Shown piece by piece: positions 10,266 through 20,235 of a DNA stretch of 64,000 nucleotides (its first letter is position 1; each line of letters begins with the position of its first letter). Location of the stretch: contig OY726574.1 of NCBI GenBank assembly GCA_963383645.1, positions 52,946,477 through 53,010,476 on the forward strand. The letters run 5' to 3'. Position numbers and translations under genes: made by a program. Under the pieces are notes generated by a model. That model saw only the letters and a list, made by a program, of their open reading frames with translations. It was not told where the DNA came from and did not search any database. This DNA is from Muscardinus avellanarius. Its lineage: Eukaryota; Chordata; Mammalia; Rodentia; Gliridae.

Positions 10266-11229
10266 GGGGAGGGGAGTTCATTTCTCCAAGCTCGGATTTC
10301 CATTTAACCTCAGATTTAGAAGCAAGGTCATCCTTGACTTCAAACAGTCGACTCTTCTGCTGATGAATAAACAGATCTTCAGGAAATTATACTTGTCTTC
10401 CGGAGAAATGGTTTCTTTCAGTAAGTTCTCACAGAGCAAATGCAAGCAGTAACAATGCAGGCTTTTGAGAATGTGGAGTATTTCCTGAACTCGTAATATT
10501 TCCCTCATAGCTAGCCGTGATGTAGAAAGTTAGTCCTCGTCCAGATTTAGAAGTACAGTTCTTCAGTGGCTTGATCAAATGGAGAACGGAACATCATGGT
10601 ATTCTATTTTGGATCTTATAACACTGATGAATTTTAAACACACTTCACTTGTAGAGTTATTTCTGAAAAGTGTATTTTCTAATCTAATGCTCGCATCTTA
10701 AAGCCTTTAGAGAACACAAAGACTATCATTTCTATCTCTAAAAATGCTATCACAGTGTCTCTAAGGACCTACACTTAGGCTCTTACACAACAGTAAATAT
10801 TGAGGCAATATTAATTAGTTCACAACTTCCTTTAGCAGATCGAACTGTTCAACACCAGCCAGCTAGGACCCTGAGCATGCTCAGTATACTTAAGATAAAA
10901 AACACTTTCAAAGCCAGTCTGTGTGCAGACAATCACAGAATTAATTGCCTGTGACTATCTCAATTGTAGGAGAAGTCAGCTTCAAGGAAATATGTATTGT
11001 TCTTGAAAATACACCAGTAGGAATTATAAACAGACTCAAGATCAGGGAATCAGGGAACTGCAGACTGAGTAAACATCTCACAAGCACCCATTTTCCAAGG
11101 AAGCACGTCTAAGATTGACGAGTCCTGGTGCAGTCTTATCTGTTATCTACCTCTGTGAGACAGGCCAGTCTTAGATGACTCCAGTTCACTCTGGTGCCCG
11201 CAGCAGCCTGCCAACTGCTATCGTAGATC
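10266..11229. other. Unassigned block with an open minus frame
   Basis: Repeat-free by eye. The start holds an open minus-strand frame (separate entry). The rest (10560-11229) is mixed-composition DNA with runs such as 'attaattagttcac' and 'gaattaattgcctgtg' that resemble homeodomain-type sites, but nothing I can assign. It could contain conserved noncoding sequence. Confidence 0.4.
10278..10508 (-). other. Unrecognised 76-codon open frame
   Basis: Reads MREILRVQEILHILKS... to ...LRLNGNPSLEK and ends in a stop. Composition is protein-like (Leu/Lys/Arg/Glu/Asp mix, a Cys-rich patch near residues 19-26, no homopolymers), unlike the AT shadows elsewhere. Against coding: stops close upstream in the same frame, no clear acceptor or donor at the edges, and no family I recognise. 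It could be a fragment of a processed pseudogene, an old transposon or chance. Confidence 0.2.
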
Positions 11230-11246
11230 ATCCACTAGGGGGTGAC
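11230..11246 (+). promoter_or_regulatory. CTCF-like core motif
   Basis: The string tccactagggggtgaca matches the CTCF core pattern CCAC-AG-GGGG(C/T)G on the plus strand. It stands in repeat-free DNA just before a TG array. A motif match alone does not show binding. Confidence 0.4.
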
Positions 11247-11463
11247 AACCACATAGGCTTCGGAATGGGATGGATGGATGTTCGCAGACACAGTGGTACC
11301 TAGGCACATTCCAAAGTCCTGAGTAAAGCTTCTTGTCACACATCAGCCTAAGTGGTTGGACTTTCACTTCTGAAGTCACCCATATGGAGGGGAGAGGGGA
11401 AGCTATGAATTTTTTTCTATACTTATGGGGTTGGGTTGTACCTCTGTTTCAGACTTAGCTAAG

Positions 11464-11465
<2 letters not shown>

Positions 11466-11507
<42 letters not shown>
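11466..11507. repeat. (TG)n microsatellite
   Basis: About 21 uninterrupted TG units. A 36-base gap separates it from the minus-strand SINE to its right, near that element's tail. Confidence 0.97.
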
Positions 11508-11510
<3 letters not shown>

Positions 11511-11540
11511 ATAAGCAGAAGTAATGCTTCTTTTAATCTT

Positions 11541-11730
11541 ATTTTTCTGTTGAACATAGAGGCATTCTACCTCTGAGATATATCCTAGCCCGTTTGATTT
11601 TTTGCTTAGAAACATTGTCTCACTAGGTCTCTGGAAGTCTTGCTGAGTGGCTGAGGCTGGTCTCGAATCTGCCATCTCCTTTCTCAGCTTCCCAAGTGCT
11701 GGGATTACAGGCACATGCCACCATGCCCGG
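11541..11730 (-). mobile_element. B1-dID SINE
   Basis: ID half first (gttgaacatagaggc, tacctctgagatat), then linker and B1 half (ggctggtctcgaatc, ccaagtgctgggattacagg, ccaccatgcccggcc). Moderately diverged. The 100 bases after it (11733-11830) are unassigned LINE- or LTR-like sequence. Confidence 0.85.
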
Positions 11731-11854
11731 CCTCTTTTTAAATTTGTTATGATGTATTATAATTGTACATGATAGTGAGATCACAGTGACACATTCATAC
11801 ATGCACATGACATTATTTGATCTCTTTCAAGAAATGCCTCTTACCAGTTTAGAT

Positions 11855-11905
<51 letters not shown>
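11855..11905. repeat. (TG)n microsatellite
   Basis: About 25 uninterrupted TG units followed by cgggggga. It is the second TG array within 400 bases. Confidence 0.97.
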
Positions 11906-11911
<6 letters not shown>

Positions 11912-13069
11912 GAGAGTCTGTTAAGATTTTGCTGAGATTTTTTTTTCTTAATGCCACTATAGATCTTTGGGACAATTTCAATAAACAGTTTCAGAGGGGC
12001 CGCCAGTATTACAATGGTATAATGTGGGCTATGTATTGTAGTAAAAGTTCTTATAATAAATTATCTAGAGAAATATAAAACTATTAACTAGAAGGTTTTG
12101 TGTCTTTCTAGGATAATCAGTACTGGTAGTACCACAACATACCAACTAAAATGCACGAGATAAGTCCAAATCTCGGATCTGAAACCTTAGCGTATTAACC
12201 CTTTAAAGGAGCATGCAGGCAGTAGGCTGAAGCCCAAGCACACACTGCAGTAGCTTTAGAAAGTTTGAATATAATTCTAATTTGTGTTCCTCCTCAGCTG
12301 TGTTTGTGGGGGCAGTACCTCAGGCAGCCCTTGGTAGAGCTCTGGTTATTTTCTTAACATTCCACAAAAAGGTTTCGATATTAGGAAGAGACCTTGGGAA
12401 ACTCAGGCTTTGCAGGTCATCTATGTTTAAACCTTTTGTGTGTTGTTTATACGCACATATTAAATGCTGTACTCATTTTTAAAATGTACTCATTTCTGAA
12501 AAGGCGGGTGCAAGTATAAGCGCTTGTTTTAAGTGTTTCTAGAACTCTCCTCAATGCCTCATTCAGAGAGACATGCATAGTACTGAGTCCTCCAGTCTGC
12601 AGCTACCTACTCTATAACTCTCATATACGATCATTAGGATTTTAAGCAACAAAGCCCTTGTTTTTCGAGTGAGGTGTTTATGAGGCTTCCTGTCACCTCT
12701 TTCAGTTTCAGCATAGGTCAGTTTGCCTCTCCAGGTGGCATGGCCGATTACCTATGCGTGTGCACCAAGCCCCTACTGCCTGCATGTTTAGAATTAGCAG
12801 CACCCGATGTTTATAGTGGACTGAAGCTGTGGGAGCCAAACAGACCCGGGCTCAGTGGGTTTACATTGCTACAGTTTTGCAAGGCCAATCAATCCTTGTA
12901 AGGCAAATAGATCACAGTGTTAGCACAAAATAGATAAGTAAAATTCTGCTTATTAATTGTTATTAATACTAGCTGTAGTCTTAATAATAAAAATATATTG
13001 GATAGCTAAAGGAAACAGGGAGGAGATGGTCAGGTCAGAGTAGTACACATTTGAAGCAGAGCAGTCTAG
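11906..13069. other. Unassigned, mostly repeat-free
   Basis: No gene found. Short open frames (11860-12078 starts inside the TG array; 12282-12482; 12674-12901) have no known domain. Around 12820-12860 a MIR-like 'gggagccaaacagacccggg' is faintly visible. The rest is single-copy-looking DNA. Confidence 0.45.
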
Positions 13070-13190
13070 TTATTTGCAAGTTATTTTCTCAAGTATTTGT
13101 AGAGTAGCTCCCATAGCAGTGATGTTCTAGGCACTGGGCTCCAAGCAGAAAGTGAGACAAAGTCCCTGTTCTTACGAACATGTCTTGCTG
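13070..13190 (+). mobile_element. L2-like fragment
   Basis: 'tatttgtagagtagctcc', 'gatgttctaggcactggg' and 'gagacaaagtccctgttctta' follow the well-known L2-type sequence 'tattgagcacctactatg...ctaggcactgg...acaaagtccctgccctca'. Old, about 120 bases left. Confidence 0.6.
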
Positions 13191-13243
13191 GCCCACACTG
13201 TCATGGAAAGAGGAGGGAGCAGTGTTAGCAGGGGAATATTTTA

Positions 13244-13363
13244 TTTTATTTTATTTTATTTTATGTATGGTACTGGGAATTGAGCCTAGGGGCTTTCTAC
13301 CTCTGAGCTATACTCCCAGCTGTTTTTAAAATATTTGCTGTTTTAAATAGGGTCTTAGCAAGA
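13244..13363 (-). mobile_element. 5'-truncated B1-dID SINE
   Basis: (TTTTA)n tail, then the ID half (gtatggtactggga, ctgagctatactccca) and only a stub of the B1 half. A 19-bp target duplication (ttagcaggggaatatttta / ttagcaagagaatatttta, two mismatches) at 13225-13243 and 13364-13382 shows the truncation happened at insertion. Confidence 0.9.
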
Positions 13364-13409
13364 GAATATTTTAAAACAGATTTGTTTTCTTGGCCTGCTT
13401 TTTAACTTT

Positions 13410-13765
13410 ATGAAAACTTTTCTTGGTAAAAACTTCATTGAGATATGATTCATATACCATATAATTCACTCATTTAAATCAATGCTTTTCAGTATGTTCC
13501 GAGCTATGCAGCTACCGTACCAATTCTCCAGGCACTCCCCCTCGCCCCACCTGGGTCAAGGCGACCTGTCTATGGCTTTGCCTTCTGTGACCATTTTATA
13601 TGAATGGAATCAAATAATATGTTTCTGTCTGAGAACTGGCTCTGTCTCTTAGCTTAATGTTTTCAAGTGCTACCCAAGTCGTGGCATGTATCGTAACTTC
13701 ACTCCTTTTTATAGCTAATACCTTTTCACGCTTTCCTCATTACATATTTAATATTCATGCTGCTC
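13410..13765 (-). mobile_element. L1M 3' UTR fragment
   Basis: Inverted old L1: 'attgagatatgattcat' (13436), 'ccatataattcactcat' (13458), 'tatggctttgccttctgtg' (13572), 'tatatgaatggaatca' (13596), 'tagcttaatgttttcaag' (13651). Diverged, with no tail left. Confidence 0.8.
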
Positions 13766-14749
13766 AAGCGGCTTCTCTCTGGCTTTCTTCCTCACTCTCT
13801 CCCACCCGTCCTCGGAAAGGTCTGCTCTTTTTTCTTTTGAAGGCAGCCACACTCCTGCTGCTGCGCAGACTCCAGCTTTAACTTTTACACCTAGACAGGA
13901 TGGCTTGTTGTTTTTTTCTTTTCGGTCCCGTCATTTCGCATCTGTGCCTCTCCAAAGTTCTTTAAAGAACTTTGTAGAACTGGCCTTAGAATGGAAGGCT
14001 CAGTGGCGTTTAGAGAACACATGCTCAAGCCAGAGGAGGAACTGGAAGGAAGGAAAACAATCTAGAGAGAAGACGCCAGGCTGGGACAGACCCCCATTGT
14101 CCCTGCTGGTGCCCAGCGGATGGAAGGTTTCCCACAGGGGCCGGCTCGTCCAGGACCTGAAGATACGCGGGCTTTTTCCTGGAGAACTCCAGACTCGATT
14201 TGATTCTCACTTCCTTTCTTCTGAGTTTGGCCCATGTAAAGCCCACTGATAAGTTATAAATGACTTATCAAGCATTAGCGCTGAGAGTAGACGGCTCCAT
14301 AAATACCTACTTGGCCTCATTAAAAAGCTACAGTGATTAAAGAGAATGATTAGCGTGGTGCCAGAGGGGAAAGAAGGAAATCCAACATCTGACTCAAAAC
14401 GGCCAGACCTCTTCTGGGGAAGACCCCTGGTGTCACGAAGAGGGTCTGGCCCGCTGAAACAGAACATCAGGCGGCCGACTGCGGCCTGCACCCTGGCCTG
14501 TCACGGGAAGACTTATGAAAAGTGCACGCGTTCTCAGAGACGATTACCCTCTTGGCCTCCACGCCTCCTTCCCAACCTCCCCTTCCACTCCCCGTTGGCC
14601 CCTGGAACTTAAAGCATGATTAAAACAGGCAAACCTATAACTGGTATGAAATGACCCTCAAATGACTGCTTAATTACAGCGAAATGCAAGCCGGGGGGCT
14701 ACAAATAACCAGGAACTGTCCCGCCTGTCACTGAAGAGGAGTCTGCATA

Positions 14750-14763
14750 TGAGTCATGAGTCA
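14750..14763. promoter_or_regulatory. Tandem AP-1 / TRE sites
   Basis: Two back-to-back TGAGTCA heptamers (14750-14756 and 14757-14763) immediately upstream of the CpG-dense core. TGAGTCA is the Fos/Jun-type site. Two abutting exact copies are unlikely by chance, but binding is not shown. Confidence 0.5.
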
Positions 14764-14770
14764 TGAATTA

Positions 14771-14990
14771 GGCGCTAAGTGTCCGCTCAGCCCGCCGCCC
14801 ACTCTGCCCTGCCGGGCTCCCCGCCGCCGGTGCCAGGCCCCAGGCCCCTCGGAGCCCTGGCTTGCTGCGGCCCAGGGCCGCACCCGCACTCCCTGCAGCC
14901 CACTCCCTCGTTGGCCAGCCGGGTCGCGGGTCGGGGAGTCTCCCAGGCTGCGCAGGAGACAGGCTGACTGAAGGAGTGCAGCCAGCGCGG
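14771..14990. promoter_or_regulatory. Short CpG-dense core
   Basis: By hand count, 18 CpG in 14771-14952 and 20 up to 14990, at roughly 70% G+C, in a window where CpG is otherwise scarce. It is about the minimum size for a CpG island. No TATA box and no coding first exon are evident on either side, so it may be an enhancer-type or orphan island. Confidence 0.5.
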
Positions 14991-15463
14991 CTGCAGATAA
15001 GTTAATGTACACAGAGAGGATGTAAATTACCACGACCCTCAGCAGCAGGACATTGGCCAGGGCCCTGTCAGGGAGAGGACAAGCGTCGGCAGGCCGTGCT
15101 CCTGACATCCAGCCCTGCGATGGAGCCGCCAGGCGGCCAGCCAGGAGGGACCTCTGGAGCCAGGCTCGCCTTGAAAACAGCTGCGTGTCCCTGACACCTC
15201 CAAACTAATGCATTTTTAATCAGGGGAATTAGCTCTAAGCGTCCCATATTTTTCCAAACCCCTACTTTTGCAGCCGCGTCCTCCTCCTCCTCCCCGACCC
15301 CAGTTTTTGGGACTGGCAGTTCATTGCGGTTTCTTTATGGGGACTGTAAAGTCCCCCCAGCCGGTAACCCCCAGTACTCCAGGCAGAGCCACCTTTAAAA
15401 TCTCCCTGCGCAGCCCATCCTCCCCAGCCTGCTGCTTGCTCCGAAGCCACCTTCACCCCCACT

Positions 15464-15485
15464 CACTGTTTACACAGTGACATCA
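15464..15485. promoter_or_regulatory. Palindrome with forkhead and CRE-like sites
   Basis: cactgt-ttac-acagtg (15464-15479) is a perfect 6-bp inverted repeat. It contains TGTTTAC (15467-15473, forkhead type) and runs into TGACATCA (15478-15485, CRE/AP-1-like). Motif evidence only. Confidence 0.35.
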
Positions 15486-15697
15486 CGGCCCCTGGCTCTC
15501 CAAGGCCAGGAGAAAACAGTTCAAAAAGGCAAACAGGAAAGCCTGCTGGTTGTGGGCACAGGGTGAGCCCAGGTCTGCCCAGGGAGGGGGCACTGCTGGA
15601 AGGCGCCCTGGGGAGCCTCAGAGGCTCCCTGGAGGGCAGGCCCTGGCAACCAGCTGCCCGGATGGCCCCCATGGGTGGGGGAGACTTGTGCTAGCCA

Positions 15698-16385
15698 CTC
15701 ACAGAACTAGAAGTTTTCAATCCGCATTAGAAAAAGTAAAAAACATAAAACCGGTGAAATTAATTTCACTAATATATTTTATTTAACCTGATATATAAAA
15801 AATATTATTTTAACACATGTCAATTAAATTATTATGCTGAGATATTTCATGTTCTCTTTTCTACAGCAAGACTTCTACAGCAAGATCCGGTATGTATTTT
15901 ATACATCTCAATTCAGATAATATTTTCCCCCAAAATACTTGATCTGTATTTAGTTTTCATAAAACTTAGAATTGAAGTTTATTCTCACATACTTTATTTC
16001 AAACATACTCAAATGTTTTTCAAATTCGAATTAATGCTAATTAAAATAAAATTAAATTGAAATAAAACTAAATTTAAAATTAAACTCCTAGCCAGGCGTG
16101 GTGGCACAAGTTTGTAATCCCAGCACTTAGGAGGCTGAGACAGGAGGATCACACAGGTTCGAAGCCAGCCTCAGCGACTTAGTGAGGCTCTCAGCAACTT
16201 AGTGAGACCTTGTTTCCAAATAAAATATTAAAAAATAGGTCTGGGAGTGTAACCTGGAGGTAGAAAGCCCCTGGGTTCCATCTCCAGTACCAAAACAAAA
16301 ACAAAAACAAAAAACAACTCCCCCACTGCACATTTCAAGTTCTCAATAGCCATATCCCACTAGTAGCTACCATATTGGGGAAAAC
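15698..16385 (+). mobile_element. hAT-type MER DNA transposon, split by a SINE
   Basis: The AT-rich body ('aaaagtaaaaaacataaaa', 'ggtgaaattaatttcact', 'atattttatttaacc', 'cggtatgtattttatac') and the end 'catttcaagttctcaatagcc...ctaccatattgg' match the remembered layout of a nonautonomous hAT-like MER family whose ends read gctgtccaatag. The exact family name is uncertain. A SINE occupies 16091-16316. Ancient and immobile. Confidence 0.6.
16091..16316 (+). mobile_element. B1-dID SINE, long subfamily
   Basis: gccaggcgtggtggc to an (AAAAC)n tail, with the extra 'gaggctctcagcaactt' segment in the B1 half and an ID half 'ggtctgggagtgtaac ... gggttccatctccag'. The flanks share aactcc, a weak target duplication. 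It sits in the older hAT-type element. Confidence 0.92.
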
Positions 16386-16434
16386 AGATAGTTGCATACT
16401 CCTCCAGGGTTCGCTTTTGTGGTTACAAAGTGAG

Positions 16435-16550
16435 TGTAACAGTACTGACCGTATGTAGGATTGTCCTAAGAGTGACGTGGCACCTGGTAATGTCCATAAA
16501 TCTCAGCGCAGAGCCTGGCACACAGTAAGTGCTCAGTACTGAAGGTTACG
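16435..16550 (+). mobile_element. MIR SINE, 3' part
   Basis: 'cagcgcagagcctggcacacagtaagtgctcagta' in pieces at 16505-16540 is the well-conserved MIR tail region; the bases before it fit the MIR middle. Old. Confidence 0.7.
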
Positions 16551-16699
16551 CAAGGATTATTTTCTCCTTTGTTCATTTCCCCAACGTCATGGTGTCCTTA
16601 AATCCAGTGTGATATGCTGCCTTCCTCCCAAGCTTTCTCTTAGGGGAGGATTTACATCAAGCTGGCAAGAATGAACAGAGCATTCAAGCATGCATGTGC

Positions 16700-17345
16700 C
16701 CGCCATTTATTCTAGGTGGCACCCCAACACCCCCAACACACCCAGCCTTCCCAAACCTGAAGTGATTGGTATTCCTATTGTGCCTCTCCCCCTGGGTTCC
16801 CTCCTCGGCTTGCTGCCACCACTCAGATGTCTCAGCCAGGATCTGGAAGTGTTCTGGGTACTTCTCTACCTATTACAGTTGTCTTCACCCCAACTCCTGA
16901 GTCCATCACCAAGTCCTGTCACTTCTGTCTCCCAGATCCCTGGACGTCTCTCAACCTCCATGGTCACTCCCTTCAGCTAGGCCACTCTTGGACATAACTG
17001 GCTTTCTGCTCCTCCTTTGCCCCCATGGTCCAGTCCCCACGTATCAGCAAGAGTCATTTTTCTAAAGCATGAATCTTACTACACAAGAAACTTGCTTAAA
17101 CACTTAGGGCTTTCAATCCTCAACATGGCCCAAGCCCCCTTCATGAACTCTCCATGTTCACCTTTGTTTTTCTTTCACAGAGCCTTTGCCTCCTCACCTA
17201 GGCCATCTACCTGCCCCTGTCATTCCCGGGGCTCTGATCATCTTTGGCTCTTCTGACACGCCTGGGTTCCCTGGTAGAAGAGCTTCAACACACAGCCATG
17301 CTGGCCACGGCTGGCTACATCGTGTTCATGGATATCCTAAACTCA
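16700..17345. mobile_element. Old LINE-like fragment (L2-type?)
   Basis: 'tcatttttctaaagcatgaatc' in pieces (17053-17075), 'tgcttaaacacttagggctttcaa' in pieces (17092-17118), then 'acagagcctttgcctcc' (17178) and 'ctcatcattgcc'-like blocks follow a very common old mammalian repeat ('ttctaaaa...aaatctgatcatgtcactcc...cagggcctttgc'). I take it as L2-type. A similar family seems to lie in the opposite sense at 29560-29780. The identity is moderately uncertain. Confidence 0.4.
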
Positions 17346-17372
17346 CCTCTCCCTTCCAAGAAGGTATTTTGG

Positions 17373-17560
17373 TTTTTTTTATGGTACTGGGGATTGAACT
17401 CAGGGACAATATACCTTTGAGCTACACCTCCAGCCTCAATTTTTTTTATTCTGGAGCAAGTTCTTAAATATTGCTCAGGCTTATCCTTGAACCTGTGATC
17501 CTCCTGTCTCAGCCTCCCAAGTATTGGTATTACAGGTGTGTGCCACCATACCCGGTTTCT
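17373..17560 (-). mobile_element. B1-dID SINE
   Basis: Complete minus-strand copy from tttttt atggtactgg to 'ccaccatacccgg'. A perfect 15-bp target duplication, aagaaggtattttgg, stands at 17358-17372 and 17561-17575, so both ends are exact. Confidence 0.95.
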
Positions 17561-17575
17561 AAGAAGGTATTTTGG

Positions 17576-17929
17576 GTGAAGAGATGGACGTTTCTTTCCG
17601 TTTTGCCCGTTGTCAATCTGTTTGCTGTATTTGAACATGTCTGCTTCAGTGGATTCCTCAACTCTGAGCTCCTGTTAGAAAATGTTACCTCCCCCTCAAA
17701 ATTCGTGCAGGGCACCTCCAGAAATCTTTTGAGGTGCTAAGCGCTTAGGTTACTAAATGTACACACTGGGCATTACTTATTGTGTTTGGTTCCAGACCAC
17801 AACACCAATTTTTATAACGTTTCCTTTCTTTGTTTCATTCTGGCTGTAGAAACTGGCTGAGATGCATTGCACAAGCACTATCTACTGATTGGAAAAGTTT
17901 TTCTCTAAAAGAGTGTTGATGTTGGAGCC

Positions 17930-17978
<49 letters not shown>

Positions 17979-19305
17979 AAAAAACAAAGATCCTGCTTCA
18001 CAGGAAAGAATGGAATATGAAAAGTTAACCTTAAAATGGTAGAGGTCTGGGTGCCTGGCCGGAGGAGTGGTGAGACACTTCAGAAGCCGGCCCAAGCCTG
18101 ATGGACCTGCTCAGGCTCCAAGCAGGCCTTACCAGCTGGCTCTCCACCAAGCCGTGCTGACGTCCAGCACCGGCACCGGGCTAGCATTAGAGACAGACAG
18201 GCAACATGAGACTGGCAGACAGGGCAGTGGTGGTGAGGCATTTTCCCAGAGACCCATAGGGCGGGATGTGCATGTCTGGTTTCTGCCTCTGACACCTCCA
18301 AGCCTGGGGATGGATTCCCAGTGATTTCTTCCATCAAAGGGCGTGATCCCAGGAAAGGCGAAAGCGATGAAGCTTCAGTTCTTTGTCTGCTTTCGGGTTG
18401 AAGCTATGTGAAACTGTCAAAGCAAATATCATGTTTCCCTGGAAAACCATAAATTCCTTTGGCTTTGGGTCCGGGAGGTTTGTCATGCGGTTCAAGGAAA
18501 GATGAGTCTATAGATCACAGGTCGTTAGCTGTACGGTTCTGCATCCCAGGGCTCGCATCAGCAGTGTGAGCTGCTTTAAGACCACGTCTAATGCTGGGTT
18601 CAAGAAGTGCCTAGTAGATGTTCTTTAGCGAGCTATCAAGAGGAAGACGGTGAAATAACCTGGTGTTTGTTATGTACTTGGCAACTGATACACATGTCAT
18701 CAGATTGAACAGAGGTGTTGATAAACTTTGTCAAGGGGCATGTAAATAAAAAATGGAATAGTTATAAGTGTTGTGGTAATAGAATATGCCTGAAAATTCC
18801 AGGAGATGGAGAAATACAAAAGACTTATGTATCCATTGGTGGTTGATTTGTTAATTTTTAAGGTTAAAGTAGCATTAAATTCATGCTACAAAATCAGCTT
18901 AAAACTTATAAGTTGTAACTATTTTCCTCCCTCCCTTTTAGTTTAATAAATAGGGGTCATAAATAATGTTTTTTTTCGGAAGCTCCATCTTTAATTGTAT
19001 ATTGGTCAGAAGGAAAGGAAATATTTAAGAAAAGCAAGTTTGATTACCTACTGTACAGCATTAATAAACCTTGCCACTTTCTTGTGCTATGTTTCATGCT
19101 CTGAATATCTAACAATTCTTTCACCCCCATGAGTTAACAAGTTCTTCCAAATGCTATTCCAAACTCTATACATAATACCACTTTTAATGTCTATAGACTA
19201 TACTATCATGTAAATTTGCAATGCTTACTTAACTACTACCTAAAATTGGTCATTTTATTATTAGTAGTAGGAGGAGGAGGAATATGAGTAGGAGGAGGAG
19301 TAGTA
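17576..19305. other. Unassigned, mostly repeat-free
   Basis: No gene or named repeat seen. It contains an AC array (17932-17975), a GC-richer stretch at 18040-18370, and an AT-rich part at 18830-18960 ('tttgttaatttttaagg', 'gtttaataaatagggg') that may be conserved noncoding DNA. Open frames at 18067-18337 on both strands overlap and carry no domain. GGAGGA-rich sequence lies at 19270-19300. Confidence 0.45.
17932..17975. repeat. (CA)n microsatellite
   Basis: About 22 uninterrupted AC units, not attached to a recognisable SINE. Confidence 0.97.
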
Positions 19306-19365
19306 TTTGGTCCTGGGAATTGAACTCAAGGGCATTCTACTTTCTAGCTTCACCCTAGCCCAGTT

Positions 19366-19445
<80 letters not shown>

Positions 19446-19762
19446 TCCTGGTACTGGGGTTCCTGGAAACCTTTCTACCTCCGGGCTACACTCCCAGTAC
19501 CTATTTTTATACTTTTTTTAATTTGGAAACAGGGTCTCTTAAGCCACCATGGCTGGCTTCAAACCTACAGGATCCTCCTGTCTCTGCCTCCCAAGCGCGG
19601 GGATGACAAGCGTGCGCCACCACGCCCGGCCTCATTTTTATTTTTGAAACAGGGTCTCAGTAGGTTGATAAGAGTTTCACTACTTGCTGAGGCTGTCCTT
19701 GAACCTGTGAACCTCCAATTTCAGCCTCCCAAGTGCTGGAATTATAAGAATGCACCACCAGG
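19306..19762 (-). mobile_element. Older B1-dID SINE, split in two
   Basis: The ID half is at 19306-19363 (gtcctgggaattgaactc to caccctagccca) and the B1 half at 19633-19762 (tttttgaaacagggtctc to tgcaccaccagg). Between them sits a second, younger SINE. The two pieces join in the right order, so one copy inserted into the linker of the other. Confidence 0.85.
19364..19632 (-). mobile_element. Younger short-subfamily SINE with (TTTC)n tail
   Basis: A tail of about 20 TTTC units (19364-19447), ctggtactggggttcctgg, the short B1 half ('tcttaagccaccatgg') and the intact end 'gccaccacgcccggcc'. It lies within the linker of the older SINE and is less diverged, which gives the order of insertion. Confidence 0.9.
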
Positions 19763-19789
19763 TAGGGAAATGGAACAGCATAAATAGAA

Positions 19790-19792
<3 letters not shown>

Positions 19793-19830
<38 letters not shown>
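19793..19830. repeat. (CA)n microsatellite
   Basis: About 19 CA units 30 bases after the older SINE's B1 end and directly before an old L1 3' end. Confidence 0.95.
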
Positions 19831-19832
<2 letters not shown>

Positions 19833-19834
19833 GC

Positions 19835-19945
19835 AAATATGACAAAGCATCTGTAATTATTAACTCTAGGAGGAAAGTATATGGATATTTATTGTATTTC
19901 TCTTTTAACTTTTGTGTATTTAAATTTTTTATAAGAAGAAATGCA
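19835..19945 (+). mobile_element. L1M 3' tip
   Basis: 'ctctaggaggaaagtata', 'tggatatttattgtattt' and 'ataagaagaaatg' follow the last 100 bases of an old L1 3' UTR read on the plus strand. Short and diverged. Confidence 0.55.
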
Positions 19946-20079
19946 TTATGTAGCATTAGTCAGAAAAATGAAAGTATTTAATAACATAAATTTGGATTGG
20001 TTTATGGATGATTGCTACTTTCTTCTTTATACATGCATTTTTTGCAATCAATATATATCATTTTATTACTACAATTAGC

Positions 20080-20235
20080 ACTTATTATGCTCTCTGATTT
20101 GCAAACATTATTTTATTTAATTCTTCCCACATCCTAAAAGAATGGTTTTGTTGCTCACTTTTTACAGTTGAGGAGTCTGGTGTTTAAAGAGATTTTATTT
20201 TTGGCCACTGATATATATTGGCATCAGGAATTGAA
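20080..20235 (-). mobile_element. MIR SINE
   Basis: Inverted MIR: 'attattttatttaattcttcccac' in pieces (20107-20131), 'actttttacagttgagg' (20157). The same line drawn on the minus strand gives the MIR core. Low identity. Confidence 0.6.

Larger units (their letters stand above)
13766..15697. other. Repeat-poor, GC-richer block, candidate regulatory DNA
   Basis: The longest GC-rich, repeat-free part of the first half. It mixes AT-rich homeodomain-like patches (14245-14350: 'gataagttataaatgac', 'tacagtgattaaagag'; 15205-15245: 'ctaatgcatttttaatc') with a CpG-dense core (14771-14990). Frames in it (for example 14761-15108 minus, 13905-14249 plus) are GC-driven and mutually overlapping; none shows a domain. 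I read it as a possible enhancer cluster or the start of an unannotated noncoding transcript. This is inference from composition only. Confidence 0.4.

Noticed and set aside
14761..15108. 115-codon minus frame in the GC-rich block
   Set aside because: GC-rich DNA has few stops; overlapping frames on both strands and no domain or splice signal.
16690..16980. Pro/Leu/Ser-rich 96-codon plus frame
   Set aside because: Pyrimidine-rich part of an old LINE-like repeat region; no domain.
19364..19447. Regular short repeats that could look like a CRISPR array
   Set aside because: Tetranucleotide slippage without unique spacers; eukaryotic SINE tail.
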